DNA from: Geobacter sp.
GTDB taxonomy: Bacteria > Desulfobacterota > Desulfuromonadia > Geobacterales > DSM-12255
Direction of reading: 5' to 3'
DNA length: 5,139 nucleotides
NCBI GenBank assembly: GCA_012026855.1
Contig: VEOV01000108.1
Span: 1 to 5,139, forward strand
Shown: positions 1 to 5,139 of the stretch, piece after piece
How positions within the stretch are numbered: position 1 is the stretch's first letter
Layout: the number at the start of each line of letters is the position of its first letter
Position numbers and translations under genes: made by a program
Notes under the pieces: model-generated
Databases searched by the model: none
What the model saw: only the letters and a program-made list of their open reading frames with translations
What the model was told of the DNA's origin: nothing

Positions 1-159
1 AAGCATTACTATCGGCCGATCAACAAGAAAATCCCGACCAAGCTGGCCAAGCTGAAACTCTACACCATCGACCAGGCTTTTGGCGGCTGGCAGAAAGCGC
101 AGAAAACCCATTTTGCCGATGGGGGTGTTTTTGATCAGATCATCGAAGGTCGCAAGTAG
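1..159 (+). CDS. sbp: Periplasmic sulfate-binding protein, C-terminal end (partial)
   Basis: Only the last 52 codons are present; the gene starts upstream of the window and ends with TAG at 157-159. The tail contains YTIDQAFGGW followed by QKAQKTHF, then ADGGVFDQI, which is the conserved C-terminal block of the Sbp/CysP family of sulfate and thiosulfate binding proteins. These are secreted periplasmic proteins that hand the anion to the CysTWA importer; the signal peptide and most ligand residues are outside the window. The FDQI ending resembles Sbp more than CysP as I remember them, but the fragment cannot settle whether sulfate or thiosulfate is preferred. The position directly before cysT fits the role. 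No frameshift or internal stop is seen. Confidence 0.9.
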   Translation, partial: KHYYRPINKKIPTKLAKLKLYTIDQAFGGWQKAQKTHFADGGVFDQIIEGRK

Positions 160-162
160 GAG
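158..162 (+). promoter_or_regulatory. cysT ribosome binding site overlapping the sbp stop codon
   Basis: AGGAG sits 5 bases before the GTG at 168 and shares two bases with the sbp TAG stop. This supports the GTG as the cysT start and suggests that ribosomes finishing sbp help start cysT (inference). Confidence 0.75.
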
Positions 163-167
163 TTCCG

Positions 168-998
168 GTGAAATTTTCAGCCAGAAACAATAACGTGCTG
201 CCCGGTTTCGGCCCGACCATGGGTTATACCCTGCTCTACCTGAGCCTGATCGTGCTGCTGCCGCTGTCGGCGCTGGTAATCAATGCCGCCGGGTTTACCT
301 GGCCGGAGTTTGTGGCTGCTGTGACTGCACCGCGGGTGCTGGCCTCCTACAAGGTCACTTTTGGCGCAGCGCTGGCTGCCGCCGGTATCAATGCCGTTTT
401 CGGGCTGCTGGTCGCCTGGGTGCTGGTGCGCTACCGCTTCCCGGCCAAGCGGCTGGTGGATGCGTTGGTGGACCTCCCCTTTGCCCTGCCGACAGCTGTG
501 GCCGGCATCACCCTGGCTACGGTCTATTCGGCCAACGGCTGGATCGGCCGCCACCTGGAGGCACATGGCATCAAGGTAGCTTTCACGCCGCTCGGCATCA
601 CGGTAGCCATGACCTTCATCGGTCTCCCCTTTGTTGTCAGGACTGTGCAGCCGGTAATCGAGGAGCTGGATACGGAGATCGAAGAGGCCGCCGCCTGTCT
701 CGGTGCCAATCGCTGGCAGACCTTCATAAAAGTCATTCTGCCGCTGCTCATCCCGTCGCTGTTGACCGGTTTTGCCCTGGCCTTTGCCCGGGGGGTTGGC
801 GAGTACGGTTCCATCATCTTCATTGCCGGCAATATGCCGATGGTTTCGGAGATTACGCCGCTGCTGATCATTACCAAGCTGGAGCAGTATGACTACCGCG
901 GCGCCACGGCCATTGCCAGCGTTATGCTGGGGGCGTCTTTCGTTATGCTGCTGGTGATTAACCTCCTTCAAAAATGGAGCAGGAGGTATGCCGAATGA
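168..998 (+). CDS. cysT: Sulfate/thiosulfate ABC transporter permease CysT (CysU)
   Basis: This 276-residue inner-membrane protein is one of the two permease subunits that form the sulfate channel with CysW. The length is almost that of E. coli CysU (about 277). The start is GTG at 168, preceded by AGGAG; an in-frame ATG at 219 is rejected because residues 10-14 (VLPGF) match the known N-terminus of the family. Hydrophobic stretches lie at about 18-40, 62-88, 100-122, 138-158, 190-222 and 246-268, consistent with six membrane spans. The block DLPFALPTAVAG at 102-113 is a CysT hallmark. The EAA loop, which docks on the ATPase, is at about 172-192 with E173, A174, A175 and conserved G179. The last four bases overlap the start of cysW. 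No key residue appears to be missing. Confidence 0.96.
   Translation: MKFSARNNNVLPGFGPTMGYTLLYLSLIVLLPLSALVINAAGFTWPEFVAAVTAPRVLASYKVTFGAALAAAGINAVFGLLVAWVLVRYRFPAKRLVDALVDLPFALPTAVAGITLATVYSANGWIGRHLEAHGIKVAFTPLGITVAMTFIGLPFVVRTVQPVIEELDTEIEEAAACLGANRWQTFIKVILPLLIPSLLTGFALAFARGVGEYGSIIFIAGNMPMVSEITPLLIITKLEQYDYRGATAIASVMLGASFVMLLVINLLQKWSRRYAE
981..986 (+). promoter_or_regulatory. cysW ribosome binding site inside the cysT 3' end
   Basis: AGGAGG, a near-perfect Shine-Dalgarno sequence, lies 8 bases before the ATG at 995. It decides the cysW start: the longer in-frame ATG at 974 lies upstream of this site and has no good site of its own. Confidence 0.85.
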
Positions 999-1843
999 GA
1001 TCCCCAAACAATACCGCCCATGGCACGAGCGAACCGGCGGCAGTCCGTTGGCTGCTGACCGCCATTGCCCTCGGCTTTCTGACCCTGTTCCTCTTCGTGC
1101 CGCTGGCAGCGGTCTTCAGCCAGGCCTTTGAAAAGGGGCTGTCGGTCTACCTGACGGCGCTGCGGGAAGAGGACACGCTGGCGGCGATCAAGCTGACGCT
1201 ACTGGTGGCCTTCATTGCCGTGCCGCTCAACCTGGTGTTCGGGGTGATTGCTTCCTGGGGAATTGCCAAGTTCAGCTTCCCCGGCAAGGGGCTGCTCATA
1301 ACCCTGATTGACCTGCCCTTTTCCGTGTCGCCGGTCATTTCCGGACTGATCTATGTGCTCATCTTCGGCCGCCAGGGGTGGCTGGGGCCCTTCCTCGAAG
1401 CCCATGACATCAAGATTATCTTTGCTGCGCCGGGAATTATCCTGGCAACAGTCTTCGTTACTTTCCCCTTTATTGCCCGGGAACTGATTCCGCTGATGGA
1501 GTCACAAGGCCGGGACGAGGAAGAGGCTGCCATGGTGCTGGGCGCTACGGGCCTGCAGACGTTTTTCCGGGTAACCCTGCCCAATATCAAGTGGGGCATC
1601 ATCTACGGTGTGATTCTCTGCAACGCCAGGGCCATAGGTGAATTCGGCGCCGTCTCCGTGGTTTCCGGGCATATCCGCGGCACGACCAATACCGTGCCGC
1701 TGCAGGTGGAGATCCTTTACAACGAATACAACTACACCGCTGCCTTTGCCGTAGCTTCTTTGCTGGCATTTCTGGCCCTGATCACCCTGGCGGTCAAGAC
1801 CATTGCCGAGTGGAAGGTGCAGCAGCAGCTGAAAGCAGAGTAA
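995..1843 (+). CDS. cysW: Sulfate/thiosulfate ABC transporter permease CysW
   Basis: This 282-residue protein is the second permease subunit of the sulfate importer. The chosen start is the ATG at 995, which overlaps the cysT stop as ATGA and has AGGAGG 8 bases upstream; starting at 974 would add only seven residues. A hydrophobic span at about 18-40 is followed by further spans near 65-90, 98-124, 142-162, 200-226 and 248-270. Residues 104-117 (LIDLPFSVSPVISG) are the CysW counterpart of the CysT DLPFALPTAVAG block. The EAA loop is at about 176-197 with E177, A178, A179 and G183. The stretch ARAIGEFGAVSVVSG (211-225) is strongly characteristic of CysW. E. coli CysW is slightly longer (291), mostly from a polar C-terminal tail absent here. 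It is expected to act as a CysT-CysW heterodimer on a CysA dimer. Confidence 0.96.
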   Translation: MRSPNNTAHGTSEPAAVRWLLTAIALGFLTLFLFVPLAAVFSQAFEKGLSVYLTALREEDTLAAIKLTLLVAFIAVPLNLVFGVIASWGIAKFSFPGKGLLITLIDLPFSVSPVISGLIYVLIFGRQGWLGPFLEAHDIKIIFAAPGIILATVFVTFPFIARELIPLMESQGRDEEEAAMVLGATGLQTFFRVTLPNIKWGIIYGVILCNARAIGEFGAVSVVSGHIRGTTNTVPLQVEILYNEYNYTAAFAVASLLAFLALITLAVKTIAEWKVQQQLKAE

Positions 1844-1879
1844 TCAATCGGACCGATCAGTCGGAATCGTGGAGAGTTT

Positions 1880-2908
1880 ATGAGCATCGAAATCGAAAAC
1901 GTAACCAAAGAGTTCGGCAGCTTCACTGCCCTGACAGATGTCAGCCTGTCCATTCCGTCCGGTGAGCTGGTGGCGCTCCTGGGGCCGTCCGGCTCCGGCA
2001 AGACCACCCTGCTGCGGATTATCGCCGGGCTGGAGCAGGCTGGCAGCGGGCGGATTCTCTTCAATGGCGAGGACACCACCAAGAGTCATGTCCGGGAGCG
2101 GAAGGTCGGCTTTGTTTTCCAGCATTACGCCCTGTTCAAGCATATGACCGTCTTTGACAATGTCGCCTTCGGCCTGAACGTTCGCCCGAAAAGCAGCCGT
2201 CCCGCCAAAGGGGAGATTCGGGACAGGGTGCATGAGCTGCTGCGGCTGGTACAGCTCGACTCCATGGCTGCCCGCTACCCGTCCCAATTGTCAGGCGGGC
2301 AGCGGCAGCGGATCGCCCTGGCCAGGGCCCTGGCGGTCGAGCCGCAGGTGCTGCTGCTTGACGAGCCGTTCGGCGCCCTCGATGCCCAGGTGCGGGCCGA
2401 GCTGCGCCGCTGGCTGCGGCGGCTCCATGACGAGATTCATGTCACGTCGGTATTTGTCACCCATGACCAGGAAGAGGCACTGGAAGTCGCCGACCGGATT
2501 GTTGTCATGAACAAGGGGCGGATCGAGCAGTCAGGGACCCCTGACCAGGTTTACGAGCATCCGGCCAACCCCTTTGTGCTCAACTTTCTCGGTAATGTGA
2601 ATCTCTTCCACGGCCGGCTGCAGCATGGTGGTGAAACCGGCCAGGGGAGTGCCGTCTCCTATGTCCGGTCCCACGACATTGAGATTGACCGGAGCCCGCT
2701 GGATGGGACCGCCATCAGGGCGGAAGTGAAACATATCCAGAAACTGGGCCCGGCGGTACGGGTGACACTGGCCATGGACGTGAACAACGAGCCGATAGAG
2801 GCGGAGCTGACCAGGGATATTTTCCAGAGCCTGGGGCTGCAGCAGGGGGAACAGGTGTTCGTGCGGCCGCGGCAGGTGAGGACGTTTGTGGAGGATTACC
2901 AGATATGA
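1880..2908 (+). CDS. cysA: Sulfate/thiosulfate import ATP-binding protein CysA
   Basis: This 342-residue cytoplasmic ATPase drives the CysTW channel. All ABC motifs are visible: Walker A GPSGSGKT at 35-42 (K41), Q-loop Q81 in VFQHYALF, signature LSGGQ at 137-141, Walker B LLLDEP at 158-163 (D161, catalytic E162), D-loop ALD at 166-168 and switch H195 in VTHD. Residues from about 240 to the end form a C-terminal TOBE-like regulatory region, a little shorter than in E. coli CysA (about 365 residues in total). The ATG at 1880 follows GGAG at 1871-1874 by 5 bases. The spacer after cysW is 36 bases. The stop overlaps the cysH start as ATGA, which ties the transporter translationally to the reductase. 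The symbol is supported by position; on domain content alone it could be any CysA/PotA/MalK-type ATPase. Confidence 0.96.
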   Translation: MSIEIENVTKEFGSFTALTDVSLSIPSGELVALLGPSGSGKTTLLRIIAGLEQAGSGRILFNGEDTTKSHVRERKVGFVFQHYALFKHMTVFDNVAFGLNVRPKSSRPAKGEIRDRVHELLRLVQLDSMAARYPSQLSGGQRQRIALARALAVEPQVLLLDEPFGALDAQVRAELRRWLRRLHDEIHVTSVFVTHDQEEALEVADRIVVMNKGRIEQSGTPDQVYEHPANPFVLNFLGNVNLFHGRLQHGGETGQGSAVSYVRSHDIEIDRSPLDGTAIRAEVKHIQKLGPAVRVTLAMDVNNEPIEAELTRDIFQSLGLQQGEQVFVRPRQVRTFVEDYQI

Positions 2909-3600
2909 GTGCGAATATCTTTGAATTGCCGGCAAATGCCACCGCTGCCGAAATCCTTCGGGCCGGCATCGAGGCGGCCAATGGCCCGGTCTCCCTGGCC
3001 TGCTCCTTCTCCCTTGAGGATGTGGCCATTATCGACATCGCCCATCAGGCCGGCATCAGTCTGGGCGTATTTGCCATTGACACCGGTCGCCTCCATGAAG
3101 AGACCTACGAGGTGGCTGAGGCGCTGGCGGAGCGCTACCGTCTAAGGATCGACTGGTACTTCCCGCGCCATGAAGCTGTGGAGGCGCTGGAGAGGGATAA
3201 AGGGCTCTTTTCCTTCCGTGAATCACTGGCAAATCGCCATGAATGTTGCGCCATCCGTAAGGTGGAGCCGCTGTCGCGGGCACTTGCCGGGCTTGCCGGC
3301 TGGGTCACCGGCATCCGCCGGGAGCAGAGCAGTACCCGCAGTGACCTGCAGGCTGTTGAGCTGGATGAACTGAACGGCGGCATCATCAAGATCAACCCGC
3401 TGATCAACTGGAGCGAGCAGGAACTGAACGCCTATGTTGCCGAGCGCAATCTGCCGAAAAACCGCCTCTACCGCCAGGGGTACTGCTCCATCGGCTGCGC
3501 CCCCTGCACCCGGGCGCTCAGGGAGGGGGAAGAGTGCCGGGCGGGGAGGTGGTGGTGGGAGAATCCGGAGAACAGAGAATGCGGACTTCATCGCAGGTGA
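2905..3600 (+). CDS. cysH: Assimilatory adenylylsulfate (APS) reductase, [4Fe-4S] type
   Basis: This 231-residue protein reduces activated sulfate to sulfite in the cytoplasm, with thioredoxin or a similar thiol donor. The N-terminal half is a PP-loop-type nucleotide-binding fold: CSFSLEDVAI at 33-42, DTGRLHEETY at 59-68 and TGIRREQSSTR at 135-145. C114-C115 together with C198 and C201 make the CC-X(about 80)-CXXC cluster motif. In this family that motif marks APS reductases carrying a [4Fe-4S] centre; E. coli-type PAPS reductases lack it. The catalytic cysteine is C226 in ECGLH, which normally lies at or near the C-terminus; here two arginines follow. The ATG at 2905 overlaps the cysA stop and has GGAGG at 2890-2894, 10 bases upstream. 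The next gene is 138 bases away, and that gap is largely filled by a structured repeat. APS specificity is inferred from the cysteines. Confidence 0.94.
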   Translation: MSANIFELPANATAAEILRAGIEAANGPVSLACSFSLEDVAIIDIAHQAGISLGVFAIDTGRLHEETYEVAEALAERYRLRIDWYFPRHEAVEALERDKGLFSFRESLANRHECCAIRKVEPLSRALAGLAGWVTGIRREQSSTRSDLQAVELDELNGGIIKINPLINWSEQELNAYVAERNLPKNRLYRQGYCSIGCAPCTRALREGEECRAGRWWWENPENRECGLHRR

Positions 3601-3607
3601 AACACGC

Positions 3608-3705
3608 TTTTCCGCCAGCTCGGCGTAAGTCTTCGGAATGCCGTGTGCGGCGTAGCGCTGCTACGCCTCCGTGTCATTCCTCGACAGCCTTGATCTGACG
3701 AAAAA
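3608..3705 (+). repeat. Structured intergenic repeat, copy 1 (cysH-cysD spacer)
   Basis: This 98-base element recurs 1048 bases downstream in the same orientation. Hand alignment without gaps gives 80 of 98 identities, and 65 of 71 in the core 3622-3692. At its centre is a perfect 8-bp stem, GGCGTAGC (3649-3656) with GCTACGCC (3660-3667), around a GCT loop. Further arms pair outward: 3635-3640 with 3675-3680 (six pairs), 3627-3634 with 3683-3691 (seven pairs, one mismatch, one bulge), 3616-3621 with 3692-3697 (five of six), and TTTT 3608-3611 with the A-run at 3701-3705. The whole can fold as one long imperfect hairpin. The five bases GGCGT at 3622-3626 stay unpaired in this model. No reading frame of note is encoded. 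The element sits between the cysH stop and the cysD ribosome binding site. It could be a REP- or MITE-like dispersed element or a structured mRNA spacer; the family is not identified. Confidence 0.85.
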
Positions 3706-3738
3706 TCGTGTTCCATTGATAACCTGGAGAAAAAAGAC

Positions 3739-4644
3739 ATGAGCAAAAATCTTACGCACTTACAGCAGCTTGAGGCAGAGAGTATTCACATCATTCGCGA
3801 GGTGGTGGCCGAGTTCGGCAACCCGGTGATGCTTTATTCCATCGGCAAGGATTCGGCGGTGATGCTCCACCTGGCCCGCAAGGCCTTTTACCCTGCGCCG
3901 CCGCCGTTTCCCCTGCTCCATGTGGATACCACCTGGAAATTCCGCGAGATGATCTCGTTTCGCGACCGGATGGCGGCGGAATGCGGCCTGGACCTGATCG
4001 TCCATGTCAATCAGCAGGGGGTGCAGCAGGGGGTTTCTCCTTTCAGCCACGGCTCGGCCCTTTATACCGATGTCATGAAGACCGAGGGGCTCAAGCAGGC
4101 GCTGGACAAGTACAAGTTCGATGCCGCCTTTGGCGGCGCCCGCCGGGATGAGGAAAAGTCACGGGCCAAAGAGCGGATCTTCTCCTTCCGGAGTGCCAAC
4201 CATCGCTGGGACCCGAAGAGCCAGCGGCCGGAGCTCTGGAACCTGTACAACACCCGCATCAAGCCGGGGGAGAGCATCCGGGTCTTCCCGCTCTCCAACT
4301 GGACCGAGCTGGATATCTGGCAGTACATCCACCTGGAGAACATCCCCATTGTGCCGCTCTACTATGCTGCGGTCAGGCCGGTGGTGGAGCGGGACGGCAT
4401 GCTGATCATGGTGGATGACGCCCGGCTGGAGCTGAAGCCGGGCGAGACGGTGCAGCACAAGTCGGTCCGCTTCCGTACCCTGGGGTGCTACCCCCTGCCC
4501 GCAGCAGTGGAATCTACCGCCGATGCCCTGCCGCAGATTATTCAGGAGATGCTGCTGACCCGTACTTCGGAGCGGCAGGGGCGGCTGATTGACCATGATC
4601 AGGCCGGGTCCATGGAAAAGAAAAAGCAAGAGGGGTATTTTTAG
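3739..4644 (+). CDS. cysD: Sulfate adenylyltransferase subunit 2 (ATP sulfurylase small subunit)
   Basis: This 301-residue catalytic subunit joins sulfate to the AMP moiety of ATP, giving APS and pyrophosphate; the energy comes from GTP hydrolysis by its partner CysN. The length is nearly identical to E. coli CysD (302). The PP-loop SIGKDSAVM is at 34-42, HVDTTWKFREM at 61-71, GGARRDEEKSRAKER at 132-146, and PLSNWTELDIWQYI at 184-197. The C-terminus SMEKKKQEGYF (291-301) is the classic family ending, so the gene is full length. The ATG at 3739 has GGAG at 3726-3729, 9 bases upstream. The gene is flanked on both sides by copies of the same structured repeat. APS made here is the substrate expected for the APS-type CysH encoded just upstream. 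Confidence 0.97.
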   Translation: MSKNLTHLQQLEAESIHIIREVVAEFGNPVMLYSIGKDSAVMLHLARKAFYPAPPPFPLLHVDTTWKFREMISFRDRMAAECGLDLIVHVNQQGVQQGVSPFSHGSALYTDVMKTEGLKQALDKYKFDAAFGGARRDEEKSRAKERIFSFRSANHRWDPKSQRPELWNLYNTRIKPGESIRVFPLSNWTELDIWQYIHLENIPIVPLYYAAVRPVVERDGMLIMVDDARLELKPGETVQHKSVRFRTLGCYPLPAAVESTADALPQIIQEMLLTRTSERQGRLIDHDQAGSMEKKKQEGYF

Positions 4645-4655
4645 GGAAACGCCAC

Positions 4656-4753
4656 TTTTGCGCCCTGGCGGCGTAAGTCTTCGTGATGCCTTGTGCGGCG
4701 TAGCGCTGCTACGCCTCCGCGCCATCCCTCGACAGCCTTGCCAGAACACAAAA
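4656..4753 (+). repeat. Structured intergenic repeat, copy 2 (cysD-cysN spacer)
   Basis: This is the second copy of the element at 3608-3705, same orientation, no gaps in the hand alignment. The central stem is identical: GGCGTAGC (4697-4704), GCT loop, GCTACGCC (4708-4715). Outer arms differ from copy 1 but still pair: CTGGC at 4665-4669 with GCCAG at 4740-4744 (five of five), AAGTCTTC at 4675-4682 with 4731-4739, and 4683-4688 with 4723-4728 (five of six). TTTT at 4656-4659 faces AAAA at 4750-4753. The unpaired GGCGT at 4670-4674 is unchanged from copy 1. The longest perfect match between the copies is 28 bases (4692-4719). It begins 12 bases after the cysD stop and ends 15 bases before the cysN ribosome binding site, so it fills most of the spacer. 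Function unknown. Confidence 0.85.
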
Positions 4754-4768
4754 TTGACGTTTCCGGAC

Positions 4769-4773
4769 AGGAG
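4769..4773 (+). promoter_or_regulatory. cysN ribosome binding site
   Basis: AGGAG lies 6 bases before the ATG at 4780 and supports that start. It is clear of the repeat element, so the hairpin of copy 2 need not mask it directly. Confidence 0.75.
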
Positions 4774-4779
4774 CATAGT

Positions 4780-5139
4780 ATGGCACATCAATCTGATCTG
4801 ATAGAAAAAGACATCCTTGCTTATCTCAAGAGCCAGGAGGAGAAGTCGCTGCTCCGTTTCATTACCTGCGGCAGTGTGGACGATGGCAAAAGCACGCTCA
4901 TCGGCCGGCTGCGCTGGGATTCGAAGATGGTCTTCGAAGACCAGCTGGCGGCGCTGGAGGGCGACAGCAAAAAGGGCGGCACCCAGGGTGGCGCCATCGA
5001 CTACGCCCTGCTTCTGGACGGTCTGCAGGCCGAACGGGAGCAGGGGATTACCATCGATGTGGCCTACCGCTACTTCTCCACTGACAAGCGGAAGTTCATC
5101 GTTGCCGACACCCCCGGGCACGAGCAGTATACCCGCAAC
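4780..5139 (+). CDS. cysN: Sulfate adenylyltransferase subunit 1, GTPase, N-terminal part (partial)
   Basis: The first 120 codons are present and the frame is open to the last base of the window. CysN is an EF-Tu-like GTPase that couples GTP hydrolysis to APS synthesis by CysD. Visible motifs are the G1 P-loop GSVDDGKST at 31-39, the G2 region GITID at 89-93 (T91) and G3 DTPGH at 110-114. AEREQGITIDVAYRYFST (84-101) and DTPGHEQYTRN at the edge are almost invariant in CysN and CysNC. The nucleotide-specificity motif (NKxD), the EF-Tu-like barrel domains and any C-terminal APS kinase (CysC) fusion would lie outside the window, so CysN cannot be told from a CysNC fusion. One small oddity is R45 in IGRLRWDSK, where I would expect a leucine. 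The ATG at 4780 has AGGAG 6 bases upstream. Confidence 0.95.
   Translation, partial: MAHQSDLIEKDILAYLKSQEEKSLLRFITCGSVDDGKSTLIGRLRWDSKMVFEDQLAALEGDSKKGGTQGGAIDYALLLDGLQAEREQGITIDVAYRYFSTDKRKFIVADTPGHEQYTRN

Noticed and set aside
10..21. Palindrome ATCGGCCGAT near the left edge
   Set aside because: It lies inside the sbp coding region and encodes normal residues there; no second copy or partner site is seen.
974..994. Seven-residue N-terminal extension of CysW from the ATG at 974
   Set aside because: The strong AGGAGG at 981-986 lies inside this stretch and points to the ATG at 995.
177..1007. Long open frame on the minus strand opposite cysT (276 codons)
   Set aside because: It is a shadow of a GC-rich gene: the plus-strand CysT match is clear, and the antisense product is low in recognisable motifs and rich in Q, G, R and H.
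1844..1879. Small inverted repeat ATCGG/CCGAT in the cysW-cysA gap as an operator or terminator
   Set aside because: Arms are only five bases with no U-tract, and such motifs are common by chance in GC-rich DNA.
3690..3721. Possible promoter before cysD (TTGATC with TTGATA downstream)
   Set aside because: The spacing is about 20 bases and the -10 match is poor; the first box lies within the repeat arm. Not convincing.
4589..4801. Short plus-strand frame bridging the cysD end, repeat copy 2 and cysN start
   Set aside because: It overlaps the conserved C-terminus of CysD in another frame, and the repeat portion is explained better by conserved structure than by protein coding.
4159..5121. Open frame of 320 codons on the minus strand across cysD, the spacer and cysN
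   Set aside because: It runs antisense to two unmistakable enzymes and through the repeat element, and shows no family motif; composition-driven.

Overview
The window is one stretch of a sulfate assimilation operon, with all genes on the + strand. In order it holds the 3' end of a periplasmic sulfate-binding protein (sbp/cysP type), the two permeases cysT and cysW, the ATPase cysA, an iron-sulfur type adenylylsulfate (APS) reductase cysH, sulfate adenylyltransferase small subunit cysD, and the 5' third or so of the large GTPase subunit cysN, which runs off the end. The DNA is GC-rich. The gene order together with an APS-type CysH points to a proteobacterium or relative; a Geobacter-like (Desulfuromonadota) host is my best guess. 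That guess rests on general impression, including the look of the intergenic repeats, and not on a marker gene.

Bases 1-2908 are the transporter. Sbp captures sulfate (or thiosulfate) in the periplasm, CysT and CysW form the membrane channel, and CysA powers import. The genes are packed tightly: the cysT ribosome binding site overlaps the sbp stop, cysT/cysW and cysA/cysH each share an ATGA overlap, and only 36 bases separate cysW from cysA. Bases 2905 onward are the activation and reduction enzymes: CysD and CysN make APS from sulfate and ATP, and CysH reduces APS to sulfite. Transport, activation and reduction are therefore probably co-transcribed. The operon promoter lies upstream of the window; I see no convincing internal promoter, riboswitch or terminator.

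The one thing ordinary annotation does not explain is in the two large spacers, cysH-cysD (138 bases) and cysD-cysN (135 bases). Each carries one copy, in the same orientation, of a roughly 98-base element that can fold into a long imperfect hairpin capped by a perfect 8-bp stem with a 3-base loop. The copies match at 80 of 98 positions by hand alignment (65 of 71 in the core). Several differences are compensatory, keeping base pairs intact, which suggests the folded form is what is conserved. The element lacks the U-tract of an intrinsic terminator. It looks like a dispersed structured repeat (REP/MITE-like), either placed or retained between genes of one operon.
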